Source: an uncultured Marvinbryantia sp. (GTDB taxonomy: Bacteria > Bacillota > Clostridia > Lachnospirales > Lachnospiraceae). From it: DNA of 6,004 bases. Position numbers and translations under genes: made by a program. The notes under the pieces were generated by a model, which ran no database searches, was not told where the DNA came from, and was given only the letters and a program-made list of their open reading frames with translations. Where the stretch lies: positions 1 through 6,004 of the forward strand of contig CANQJX010000116.1 in the NCBI GenBank assembly GCA_947624335.1, given 5' to 3'. Shown piece after piece: positions 1 through 5,889 of the stretch (within the stretch, counting starts at the first letter, position 1; every line of letters begins with the position of its first letter).

Positions 1-551
1 CCGATGGTCCGGTCGGCCCCGGAAGAACGCAGCCCGGCTCCTGGCAAAACCGTGTTCTGAATATACGTCCCAAAGTCCATAAACATTTCGTATAGGCAGA
101 TCAGGCTTTCCACCCCAAAAAAGATCCGCCGGCTTTTTTGAACGGCAAGCAGCCGCCGTATATGCGCCGCCATGCGCTGCGCAAGTTCCGGTTCGCTAAG
201 GCCGCGGATATGGTGATAGGTGCGGAAAATATGTAAATACGGCGTAAATTCCGGCAGCTCATGGAATACGGCGGGAAAAAACTGCAGGCCGATCAGTTGT
301 CCGTCCGTATTTTCAACCGTCTCATGCAGCTCGCCGGGCCAGATCAGCAAAATATCTCCCGGATTCATCCGATATTCCGTCTGGTTCACCCGCAAAACCG
401 GCAAGCGCCTCACATCCGCGTCCTCCGGCAGCGCGGCGATCTCCACATACTGATGCCAGTGCAGCGGATAATCATGCGGAAACGTACCCTTATCGATCAC
501 ATTTACCGTATTGTCAAAATAGAGATTTTCATAAATTCCCTTCGGATCCAT
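1..551 (-). CDS. AraC-family transcriptional regulator, N-terminal sensor domain (C-terminus outside window)
   Basis: Minus-strand frame open from ATG at 551 to the window edge (183 codons seen; no stop reached). Translation begins MDPKGIYENLYF and has the features of the AraC-type cupin sensor domain: HWHQYVEI at residues 31-38 (first metal/sugar-pocket histidine motif), then MNPGDILLIWPGELHE at 62-77, the typical PGD...P...H strand pair. Residues 120-165 are helical and fit the linker/dimer region. The DNA-binding double HTH would lie beyond base 1 and is not seen, so the family call rests on the sensor half alone. The start is supported by GGGGAG (560-565 on the plus strand as CTCCCC) 8 bases upstream. 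The gene is divergent from the GH10 xylanase, the usual place for a local regulator, so it probably controls the xylanase-MATE pair in response to a sugar. The ligand cannot be read from sequence. Confidence 0.85.
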   Translation of the reverse strand, partial: MDPKGIYENLYFDNTVNVIDKGTFPHDYPLHWHQYVEIAALPEDADVRRLPVLRVNQTEYRMNPGDILLIWPGELHETVENTDGQLIGLQFFPAVFHELPEFTPYLHIFRTYHHIRGLSEPELAQRMAAHIRRLLAVQKSRRIFFGVESLICLYEMFMDFGTYIQNTVLPGAGLRSSGADRTI

Positions 552-760
552 TTTTTGTTCTCCCCGTATTTTCAGATGGCGTTTTACAAAACCGCAGTCT
601 TTTAGCGCTTCCCTTATAGCTTACTGAAACTGCTTTCAAAAAGCAATGGGAAAATGACAAAAAATAGTTAGAAATGAGCAAGGTATAAGTAGTGGAATCG
701 AAAAATAATGATTATAATGCCTTTAGCAACAGCTTAACGCTTAGAAAACCGAGGTGGCTT
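552..760. promoter_or_regulatory. Divergent control region between araC-type regulator and xylanase
   Basis: This gap holds the signals for both genes. For the minus-strand regulator, TTGAAA (634-639 reversed) and TATAAG (613-618 reversed) form a weak promoter with a short 15-base spacer. For the plus-strand xylanase, a TATAAG -10-like box lies at 684-689 with no -35 at normal distance, as often seen when an activator is required. A 14-bp palindrome at 625-638 overlaps the -35 region of the regulator gene. The promoter calls were made by eye and are tentative. Confidence 0.45.
625..638. promoter_or_regulatory. cre-like palindromic operator
   Basis: TGAAACTGCTTTCA is a perfect inverted repeat of TGAAA/TTTCA around CTGC. 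It matches 12 of 14 positions of the catabolite-responsive element consensus TGWAARCGYTWNCA bound by CcpA in Bacillota. The mismatches are at the central RC (here CT). Its place before a xylanase gene fits carbon catabolite repression. It could equally be the operator of another LacI-type repressor or an accidental repeat. A second small repeat, GCTTT caa AAAGC (632-644), overlaps it. Confidence 0.45.
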
Positions 761-2023
761 ATGAAAAAATATGAGAATTTTGCCCACAGAAGGGCAAACT
801 CTGTTCTGCGCGTAACGGATGAACAGGGAAATCCGCTTGCCCGCACAAAACTTCGTCTGCGCCAGACGCGCCACGAATTTCTCTTTGGCTGCGGCGCGTT
901 TGATTTTCTTGCTTATACCGAAGGGGCAAAGGATTGCGGCAAAACCCGCGCTTCCCTGGAGGAGCGCATCCAAAAATGGCTCGCGCTCTATAACTATGGC
1001 ACGCTTCCCTTCTACTGGGGCCGTTTTGAACCGGAAGAAGGAAAACCCGAAACGCTTTCTTTAAAAAATACCGCGGCGGCTTTAAAAAAGCACGGCGTCA
1101 CCTTAAAGGGCCATCCCCTGTGCTGGCATACCGTCTGCGCCGACTGGCTGATGAACTATGACAATTCGACCATATTGGAAAAGCAGCTCCAGAGAATCCG
1201 CCGTGAAGTATCCGGCTTTGCGGGACTGATCGATATGTGGGACGTAATCAACGAAGTGGTGATCATGCCGGTGTTTGACAAATACGACAATGCGGTTACG
1301 CGGATCTGCCGGGATCTCGGTCGGGTAGGCATGGTAAAGCAGATGTTTGCCGCCGCAAAATCCGCAAATCCGGACGCGCAGCTTCTGATCAACGATTTTA
1401 ATACGACGGTTTCCTATGAAATTTTAATCGACGGCTGCCTTAACGCCGGCGTTCCCATAAGCGCAATCGGCATCCAGTCGCATCAGCACCAGGGTTACTG
1501 GGGCGCGGAAAAACTGGAAGAAGTGCTGGAACGCTATGAGCATTTCGGACTGCCGATTCATTTTACAGAAAATACTCTGATATCCGGAGAACTGATGCCG
1601 CCGGAAATTGAAGATCTGAATGATTTTCAGGTATCCGATTGGCCGTCCACGCCGGAAGGCGAAGAACGCCAGATGCGTCAGACCGAAGAAATGTACCGCA
1701 TTCTCTTTGCGCATCCGCAGGTGCAGGCGATCACCGGATGGGATTTTGCCGACGGCGCCTGGCTCAATGCGCCAAGCGGCGTAATCCGCAAAGACAACAG
1801 CGCAAAGCCGGTCTACGATCGGCTGCTGCAGCTAATCAGAGGCGAATGGTGGACCGACTGCGAGATCTGCACAGATGACAACGGCATCGCCGAAGCGGAA
1901 GGCTTTAAAGGGGATTACATATTGGAAACGCCTCAGAAGCGCGGTACATTAAAGCTGACTTCCGGCGTCCCCGAAATGCAGGTGACCGTAAGCGAAATCC
2001 ACTCTTCAAGAGGGCTTACATGA
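761..2023 (+). CDS. GH10 endo-1,4-beta-xylanase, probably cytoplasmic
   Basis: Glycoside hydrolase family 10 enzyme (retaining cleavage of beta-1,4-xylan or xylo-oligosaccharides). Family landmarks, numbered from ATG 761: KGHPLCWH around residue 118 (GH10 RGHxLxWH), WDVINEV with acid/base Glu165, GIQSHQH at 237-243, nucleophile Glu270 in HFTEN, and the closing WDFADGAW from Trp327 followed by KPVYDRLL. An N-terminal strand region (about 12-50) precedes the barrel, and about 60 C-terminal residues follow it without a recognised binding module. There is no signal peptide, so it probably acts on imported xylo-oligosaccharides. The open frame extends to a GTG at 692, but I prefer ATG 761 because GAGG (751-754) sits 6 bases before it, while the GTG has only weak AAGG and lies just after a possible -10 box. 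This gives 420 aa. Its TGA overlaps the MATE start. Confidence 0.93.
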   Translation: MKKYENFAHRRANSVLRVTDEQGNPLARTKLRLRQTRHEFLFGCGAFDFLAYTEGAKDCGKTRASLEERIQKWLALYNYGTLPFYWGRFEPEEGKPETLSLKNTAAALKKHGVTLKGHPLCWHTVCADWLMNYDNSTILEKQLQRIRREVSGFAGLIDMWDVINEVVIMPVFDKYDNAVTRICRDLGRVGMVKQMFAAAKSANPDAQLLINDFNTTVSYEILIDGCLNAGVPISAIGIQSHQHQGYWGAEKLEEVLERYEHFGLPIHFTENTLISGELMPPEIEDLNDFQVSDWPSTPEGEERQMRQTEEMYRILFAHPQVQAITGWDFADGAWLNAPSGVIRKDNSAKPVYDRLLQLIRGEWWTDCEICTDDNGIAEAEGFKGDYILETPQKRGTLKLTSGVPEMQVTVSEIHSSRGLT

Positions 2024-3396
2024 GTACGAAAAACATAACCGATATGACTGCGGGCAGCCCTGCGAAACATATCCTAAAATTTGCGCTGCCTTTGCTGATC
2101 GGAAATCTCTTTCAGCAGCTATATAATATGGTAGACTCGATTGTCGTAGGTAATTTTGTCGGAAAGAACGCGCTGGCCTCGGTAGGGACCTGCGCGTCCA
2201 TGAATTTTTTGTTTTTTTCTTTAAGCTCCGGCCTTGCCATCGGCATCGGCATCATTGTCGCTCAATATTTTGGCGCGAAAGATGAAAAAAACGTGCGCAG
2301 CACGATTGCGAACTCATTCTATGTGCTGATCGCCGCCTCCTGCATAGTCAGCGTTCTGGGATTGCTTCTGGCTCCCGCCCTTCTGCGGCTTTTGCAGACG
2401 CCGGATAATATTATCGGCGACGCAATTGTTTATATGCGCACAACCTGCGCCGGCATTATCGCAATTGCGTTCTATAACGGCGTTGCTTCCATCCTGCGCG
2501 CGCTCGGCGATTCCAAAACGCCTTTATATTTCCTGATTCTTTCCAGTATCATCAATGTCATTCTGGATCTGCTCTTTGTGCTGAACCTGGGATTGGGAGT
2601 GTTTGGCGTGGCGCTGGCAACCATTCTGTCGCAGGCCGTCTCTGCGGCGACCTCGCTGGCATACGCGTATCATAGCGTGCCCTATTTCCGTCTGAGCGCG
2701 GAAGAACGAAAGCCGCAGCGCGCCATTATTGCAAAATCCTTTCGGCTTGGCATTCCGATGGCGCTGCAGAACTCTATGATCGCGATTTCCTGCATGGTGC
2801 TGCAGGGCGTTGTAAACAGTTACGGCGATACGGTGATGGCGGCATTTACGATCACCAACCGCGTAGAACAGATCGTCCAGCAGCCGTTTAGTTCGCTGGG
2901 CGCCGCGATCACTACTTATTCCGGGCAAAACATCGGCGCCGGTCAGATCGGACGTGTCAAAAAGGGATTCGCCCAGTCCACGCTCATCGCGCTGGTCTTC
3001 AGCGTCGCGCTGATCCCGTTTTTTTATCTGTTCGGCCATCGAATCGTGGGCATATTTGTAAAAGAACAGGACGTGATCGATATTGGCTACCGCGCCCTGC
3101 GCATTACCAGCCTGTGCTATTTCGGGCTTGCTATGATCTATGTTCCGCGCGCTTTGCTAAACGGCTGCGGAGATACCACTTTCTCCGTCATCAACGGATT
3201 TTCCGAGGTTGCCTGCCGTATTGCATATTCCCAGGTATTGAACCGCATCCCCGTCCTCGGTTACTGGAGCATCTGGATCACCACCGCGGCAACCTGGGTC
3301 ACGACGGCGCTGGTCTGCCTTGCCCGCTATTTCCAGGGGAAATGGAAAGGCAAGTCCATTGTACAGCGCGGTTCGTACGCGCAAAGCAAAAACTAA
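2020..3396 (+). CDS. MATE family efflux transporter
   Basis: 458-aa membrane protein, the usual MATE length, with about 12 hydrophobic helices in two similar halves. Landmarks: FALPLLIGNLFQQLYNMVDS (residues 21-40) with the following IVVGNFVG, the family opening; RALGDSKTPLYF at 160-171 mirrored by NGCGDTTFSVINGF at 381-394, the paired inter-half motif; and ITNRVEQIVQQPF near 278-290. MATE proteins are Na+- or H+-driven exporters of cationic or aromatic compounds. The substrate here is unknown. The start ATG overlaps the xylanase stop (ATGA), with AGAGGG (2008-2013) 6 bases upstream, so the two genes are co-transcribed and probably translationally coupled. It may export a plant-derived or toxic compound met while using xylan, which is inference from position only. 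No terminator follows. The gene ends 12 bases from a convergent gene. Confidence 0.95.
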   Translation: MSTKNITDMTAGSPAKHILKFALPLLIGNLFQQLYNMVDSIVVGNFVGKNALASVGTCASMNFLFFSLSSGLAIGIGIIVAQYFGAKDEKNVRSTIANSFYVLIAASCIVSVLGLLLAPALLRLLQTPDNIIGDAIVYMRTTCAGIIAIAFYNGVASILRALGDSKTPLYFLILSSIINVILDLLFVLNLGLGVFGVALATILSQAVSAATSLAYAYHSVPYFRLSAEERKPQRAIIAKSFRLGIPMALQNSMIAISCMVLQGVVNSYGDTVMAAFTITNRVEQIVQQPFSSLGAAITTYSGQNIGAGQIGRVKKGFAQSTLIALVFSVALIPFFYLFGHRIVGIFVKEQDVIDIGYRALRITSLCYFGLAMIYVPRALLNGCGDTTFSVINGFSEVACRIAYSQVLNRIPVLGYWSIWITTAATWVTTALVCLARYFQGKWKGKSIVQRGSYAQSKN

Positions 3397-3408
3397 GCTA
3401 ATTTCTCC

Positions 3409-3765
3409 TTATCTTTCCTTGTTGGTGCAGCGCATCTGTATCTCGTCATATTGGCGGTACATGCGCTGCACTTCGTTTTCCAGTATGTAATAATGCGCGA
3501 TATACGGAATCAAAAGCACAAGGAAAAGCAGCGTTAAAATACCGAAAAACATCTCCCGCGTCACAAACACGCATTCTGCGCTTATCATCGCAAGCACGGC
3601 AAACATTCCCGTCACGATCAGATGTATCAGTCTCTCATGCTGGAAAAACGCAATCTGCGTCAGATGTTCCCGCCGCACTTCTTCCCAGTGATCTCCTCCT
3701 TTGTGTTCCGCGTTCAGAAGCAGCGCGTCTATTTGCTTTCGGTATCCTACAATCCGTTTTCGCAT
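3409..3765 (-). CDS. Small two-helix membrane protein of unknown function
   Basis: 118-aa protein that I do not recognise. Residues 1-45 are polar and charged (MRKRIVGYRKQID..., likely helical), followed by two hydrophobic segments at about 46-68 and 72-95 separated by a short TRE turn, then a charged tail (ENEVQRMYRQYDEIQMR). This suggests a helical hairpin in the membrane with both ends cytoplasmic and possibly coiled-coil. It is very likely a real gene: it has GGGGG-rich SD (AAGGGGGA) about 8 bases before ATG 3765, a good promoter at 3868-3896, and no overlap with another gene. An ATG in another frame 5 bases upstream is not used. It is convergent with the MATE gene with only 12 bases between stops, so its transcripts may run into each other. 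Confidence 0.75.
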   Translation of the reverse strand: MRKRIVGYRKQIDALLLNAEHKGGDHWEEVRREHLTQIAFFQHERLIHLIVTGMFAVLAMISAECVFVTREMFFGILTLLFLVLLIPYIAHYYILENEVQRMYRQYDEIQMRCTNKER

Positions 3766-3867
3766 CGCATGTATCCCCCTTTTCTTATGCCTTTATAAAA
3801 ACACGGTTCTTTGGCAGAATCCCGCTTTCGTCTGACAGGCGGCGTTTTGTTTGTCCTGATCAAATAT

Positions 3868-3896
3868 ATTATACCGGCCGCTGCGGATCCGGGCAA
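3868..3896 (-). promoter_or_regulatory. Sigma-A-type promoter for the 118-aa membrane protein
   Basis: Read on the minus strand: TTGCCC (3896-3891), a 17-base spacer, then a perfect TATAAT (3873-3868). Transcription would begin near 3861, giving an untranslated leader of about 95 bases before ATG 3765. No convincing structure is seen in that leader. Confidence 0.65.
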
Positions 3897-3944
3897 GTAA
3901 ATTTCAAATACGGCGGATATACCCGTAGCGCTTTCGTTTTCATT

Positions 3945-3954
3945 GTGCTATAAT
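3945..3954 (+). promoter_or_regulatory. Extended -10 promoter for the leader ORF and MFS exporter
   Basis: TG at 3946-3947, one base, then TATAAT at 3949-3954 forms an extended -10 element. There is no good -35 at 16-18 bases upstream (TAGCGC at 3926-3931), which extended -10 promoters tolerate. The start of transcription is expected near 3961, about 170 bases before the MFS start codon. Confidence 0.65.
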
Positions 3955-4004
3955 CATATTGTTACCGATTTATACCGCTATCTGACGACAGGAGGGAATA
4001 CCGC

Positions 4005-4043
4005 GTGCTTTTAATGATTGCCTGCGCTCCATGCAAGGTTTGA
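4005..4043 (+). CDS. 12-codon leader peptide ORF (MLLMIACAPCKV)
   Basis: GTG start at 4005 and TGA at 4041-4043, encoding MLLMIACAPCKV. A perfect AGGAGG (3990-3995) lies 9 bases before the GTG, stronger than the site of the downstream MFS gene, so translation is likely despite the short length. Codons 8-11 form the left arm of hairpin A and the stop codon lies inside the 5' arm of hairpin B, so a ribosome paused here would prevent both. Peptide features are Ala at positions 6 and 8, a Pro at 9 and a Cys-x-x-Cys spacing (CAPC). It is interpreted as a cis-acting regulatory peptide, not a functional protein. An inner ATG at 4014 is too far from the SD to be preferred. Confidence 0.7.
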   Translation: MLLMIACAPCKV

Positions 4044-4098
4044 GGACGCTGCATGGAGGATGATCACAAAAGTCCTCGGACTTTGCATTTTGATTTTT
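4031..4098 (+). terminator. Possible conditional intrinsic terminator in the MFS leader
   Basis: The 3' arm of the 17-pair hairpin B (4031-4047 with 4072-4088) runs straight into TTTTGATTTTT (4088-4098). The U-run is broken by GA, and the loop is 24 bases, so strength is uncertain. Because the 5' arm is shared with hairpin A and with the end of the leader ORF, termination would depend on ribosome position on the leader. Confidence 0.5.
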
Positions 4099-4130
4099 AA
4101 AAAAATATAATCAAAGGAGCAAAGTCTATT

Positions 4131-5420
4131 ATGAAAAAACAATTAAAATCGTATCTTATTCTTTGGAGTACACAGTCGCTTTCTGCGCTGGGAAGCGCAA
4201 TGACAAGCTACGCGCTGGTGCTGTGGCTGTATCTGCGTACCGGTTCCGCTTTGGGAACCGCGCTTTTATCCGTCTGCTCCTATGCGCCTTATGTAATTAT
4301 GAGCATTTTTGCAGGCGCGTTGAGCGACCGCTGGAACAAAAAACGCACTATGCTGGCCTGCGATCTGATCGCGGCATGCAGTACCGTCGCGGTGCTGATT
4401 CTGATTCGCACAGATTCGCTTGCGGCGTGGCATCTGTATCTTCTGAACGCCCTGAACGGGCTGATGAATACCATTCAGCAGCCGGCAAGCGAAGTGGCGG
4501 CGACCTTACTGGTGCCTGCGGAATATTATCAGAAGACGAGCGGGCTGCGTTCGCTTTCGCAGTCTTTTTCTTCTATCCTGACGCCGATATTGGCGACGGC
4601 GCTGTTTGCATTTGCAGGAATCGACGCGGTGATCGCAGTGGATCTGGCGACATTTGCGCTTGCCTTTTTTGCGCTGCTGGTGCTGATACCCGTTCCTGAA
4701 AGCCCGGCGTCCGGGCAGACGGCGGAAAAGCTGACCGTATCGGCGAAAAAGGGCCTGATCTGGCTAAAGCAGAACCCTTTGATTCTGGATCTGATCTTAT
4801 TTTTGGCAAGTATCAATCTGATCGCCTCCACATACGACGCGGCGCTTCCCGCTATGCTGCTGTCAAAGCCAAACGGCGGGGAAACAGTGCTTGGCATGGT
4901 CAATACCTGCGCCGGCTTCGCCACTCTGGCAGGCAGCGTGCTTGTAACGCTTCTGCCGGCGCCCGCAAACCGTGTGCGGGCAATCTGCCTTACGTTATTT
5001 CTCTCCATGAGTACGGAGAATTTTTTGCTGGCTTTCGGAAAAACGCCGCTTATCTGGTGTATCGGCGCAATTCTCGGCTGGCTTCCCATTCCGCTGATGA
5101 ACGCGCATATGGACGTCATTTTCCGCAGCACGATACCGGTTGATATGCAGGGACGCGTCTGGTCCTGCCGCAATACGCTGCAGTTCTTTACCATACCGCT
5201 CGGTTTTCTTTCCGGCGGGTTCCTGGTAGATAAGGTATTTGAACCGCTGATGGCAAAGTGCCTTCCTTACGGTTTTGCCGCATCCTGCTTTGGAACAGGC
5301 AAAGGATCCGGCGCGGCAATGCTGTTTTTTGTGATTGGCGTAATCGGGGTGCTGATCTGTCTGTACTTCTCTGTAAGACTGCGGACATATAACTGGAAAG
5401 AAACGACCGTTTCAAAATAG
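4131..5420 (+). CDS. MFS drug exporter, DHA3 / Mef-like
   Basis: 429-aa major facilitator protein with about 12 hydrophobic helices, typical length for the DHA3 (macrolide efflux Mef-like) group. It opens with LILWSTQSLSALGSAMTSYALVLW (residues 9-32 in part), has MFS motif A GALSDRWNKKRT at 62-73 between helices 2 and 3, QQPASEVAATLLVP near 116-129, a central cytoplasmic loop at about 188-212, and MQGRVWSCRNT at 339-349, matching the GRVFS motif of Mef proteins. A glycine-rich loop (GTGKGSGAA, 388-396) precedes the last helix. It likely exports a hydrophobic drug by proton antiport; the substrate is not known. SD AAGGAG (4114-4119) is 11 bases from ATG and lies within hairpin D of the leader, so expression is probably inducible. 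It ends at a strong terminator and appears monocistronic apart from its leader ORF. Confidence 0.93.
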   Translation: MKKQLKSYLILWSTQSLSALGSAMTSYALVLWLYLRTGSALGTALLSVCSYAPYVIMSIFAGALSDRWNKKRTMLACDLIAACSTVAVLILIRTDSLAAWHLYLLNALNGLMNTIQQPASEVAATLLVPAEYYQKTSGLRSLSQSFSSILTPILATALFAFAGIDAVIAVDLATFALAFFALLVLIPVPESPASGQTAEKLTVSAKKGLIWLKQNPLILDLILFLASINLIASTYDAALPAMLLSKPNGGETVLGMVNTCAGFATLAGSVLVTLLPAPANRVRAICLTLFLSMSTENFLLAFGKTPLIWCIGAILGWLPIPLMNAHMDVIFRSTIPVDMQGRVWSCRNTLQFFTIPLGFLSGGFLVDKVFEPLMAKCLPYGFAASCFGTGKGSGAAMLFFVIGVIGVLICLYFSVRLRTYNWKETTVSK

Positions 5421-5432
5421 CAGAAATTTTTT

Positions 5433-5465
5433 CGGGCATGGCTTTCGCCATGCCCGGATTTTTTT
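5433..5465 (+). terminator. Intrinsic terminator of the MFS gene
   Basis: CGGGCATGGC (5433-5442), loop TTTC, GCCATGCCCG (5447-5456): 10 perfect pairs, then GA and seven Ts (5459-5465). It lies 12 bases after the MFS stop. On the minus strand the stem is followed by AAAAAATTT, a poor U-run, so it works mainly for the plus strand. The last Ts overlap the stop codon of the convergent EamA gene (5464-5466). Confidence 0.88.
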
Positions 5466-5877
5466 ACAGGACCATCATCAAAGTACCCGCCGCGATCAGC
5501 GCGCATCCGATCAGCGACTTGACGGTAAACTGTTCATGTAAAAATAAAAAAGCCAGAATCAGGGTAAATACCACGCTCAGCTTATCAATCGGCACCACCT
5601 TCGAAGCATCGCCGATTTGCAGCGCGCGGTAATAGCAAAGCCAGGAGGCGCCCGTCGCAAGACCGGACAGGATCAGAAATAACCAGCTTTTCCTGCTGAT
5701 TTCAGACAGGCCGCTTTGCGCATGCGTAAGAAAGACCATTCCCCAGGATGCGATCACCACAACCACCGTGCGGATTGCCGTCGCAAGATTGGAATTTACC
5801 CCCTCGATCCCGACTTTTGCCAAAATAGAAGTAAGCGCCGCAAAAATTGCGGATAACAGTGCAAACACCATCCACAT
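5464..5877 (-). CDS. Half-size EamA (DMT superfamily) transporter
   Basis: 137-aa membrane protein with about five hydrophobic segments (roughly 3-22, 31-51, 65-82, 95-113, 118-136) making a single EamA repeat, where most DMT permeases have two. Key stretch: GASWLCYYRALQIGDASKVV at 76-95 followed by PIDKLSVVF, typical of the 140-residue bacterial/archaeal EamA subgroup; such half-size proteins are presumed to dimerise. The substrate is unknown. Start: the frame has ATGs at 5883 and 5877. AGGAGG (plus-strand CCTCCT, 5885-5890) is 1 base from the first and 7 from the second, so 5877 (MWMVFALLSA) is chosen, which also matches how relatives begin. Its SD overlaps the stop codon of the upstream gene, so the two form an operon with likely coupled translation. 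It is convergent with the MFS gene. Confidence 0.9.
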   Translation of the reverse strand: MWMVFALLSAIFAALTSILAKVGIEGVNSNLATAIRTVVVVIASWGMVFLTHAQSGLSEISRKSWLFLILSGLATGASWLCYYRALQIGDASKVVPIDKLSVVFTLILAFLFLHEQFTVKSLIGCALIAAGTLMMVL

Positions 5878-5889
5878 AAACATGCCTCC

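Larger units (their letters stand above)
3961..4130 (+). promoter_or_regulatory. Attenuator-like leader with competing hairpins upstream of the MFS exporter
   Basis: The 170-base leader contains mutually exclusive pairings found by hand. Hairpin A: CTCCATGCA (4027-4035) with TGCATGGAG (4050-4058), 9 perfect pairs, loop 14. Hairpin B: 4031-4047 with 4072-4088, 17 pairs in a row including 3 G-U, loop 24, followed by TTTGATTTTT, so terminator-like. A shorter alternative uses AAAGTC (4069-4074), CTCG, GACTTT (4079-4084). Hairpin D: GACTTTGC (4079-4086) with GCAAAGTC (4119-4126), continued by TTTGATT (4089-4095) with AATCAAA (4109-4115), which encloses the MFS ribosome binding site. A and B share 4031-4035; B and D share 4079-4088. 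With the 12-codon leader ORF overlapping A and B, this is the layout of ribosome-mediated transcription and/or translation attenuation. Which fold is ON cannot be told from sequence. Confidence 0.65.

Noticed and set aside
261..605. 114-codon plus-strand frame at the left end
   Set aside because: It lies opposite the AraC-type gene, whose translation has clear cupin motifs. The plus-strand translation has none.
692..760. Extension of the xylanase to GTG 692 (23 extra residues)
   Set aside because: The extra residues are polar and low in family likeness, the GTG has a weak SD, and it lies 3 bases after a possible -10 box. ATG 761 has a well-spaced GAGG.
2524..3039. 171-codon minus-strand frame opposite the MATE gene
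   Set aside because: Antisense shadow of the MATE gene with a highly charged, domain-free translation.
3366..3382. GCGCG/CGCGC hairpin near the end of the MATE gene
   Set aside because: Only 5 pairs, inside the coding sequence, and without a U-run on either strand, so it is not called as a terminator.
3909..3927. TACGG/CCGTA inverted repeat near the exporter promoter
   Set aside because: Five-base arms around a 9-base gap are too weak to call an operator without conservation data.
4163..4699. 178-codon plus-strand frame within the MFS gene
   Set aside because: It is out of frame with the MFS protein, rich in Arg and Cys, and without any recognisable domain.
4529..5194. 221-codon open frame on the minus strand inside the MFS gene
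   Set aside because: It is the antisense shadow of a clear MFS coding sequence, has Ser/Arg-rich composition without a domain, and has no credible start signal.
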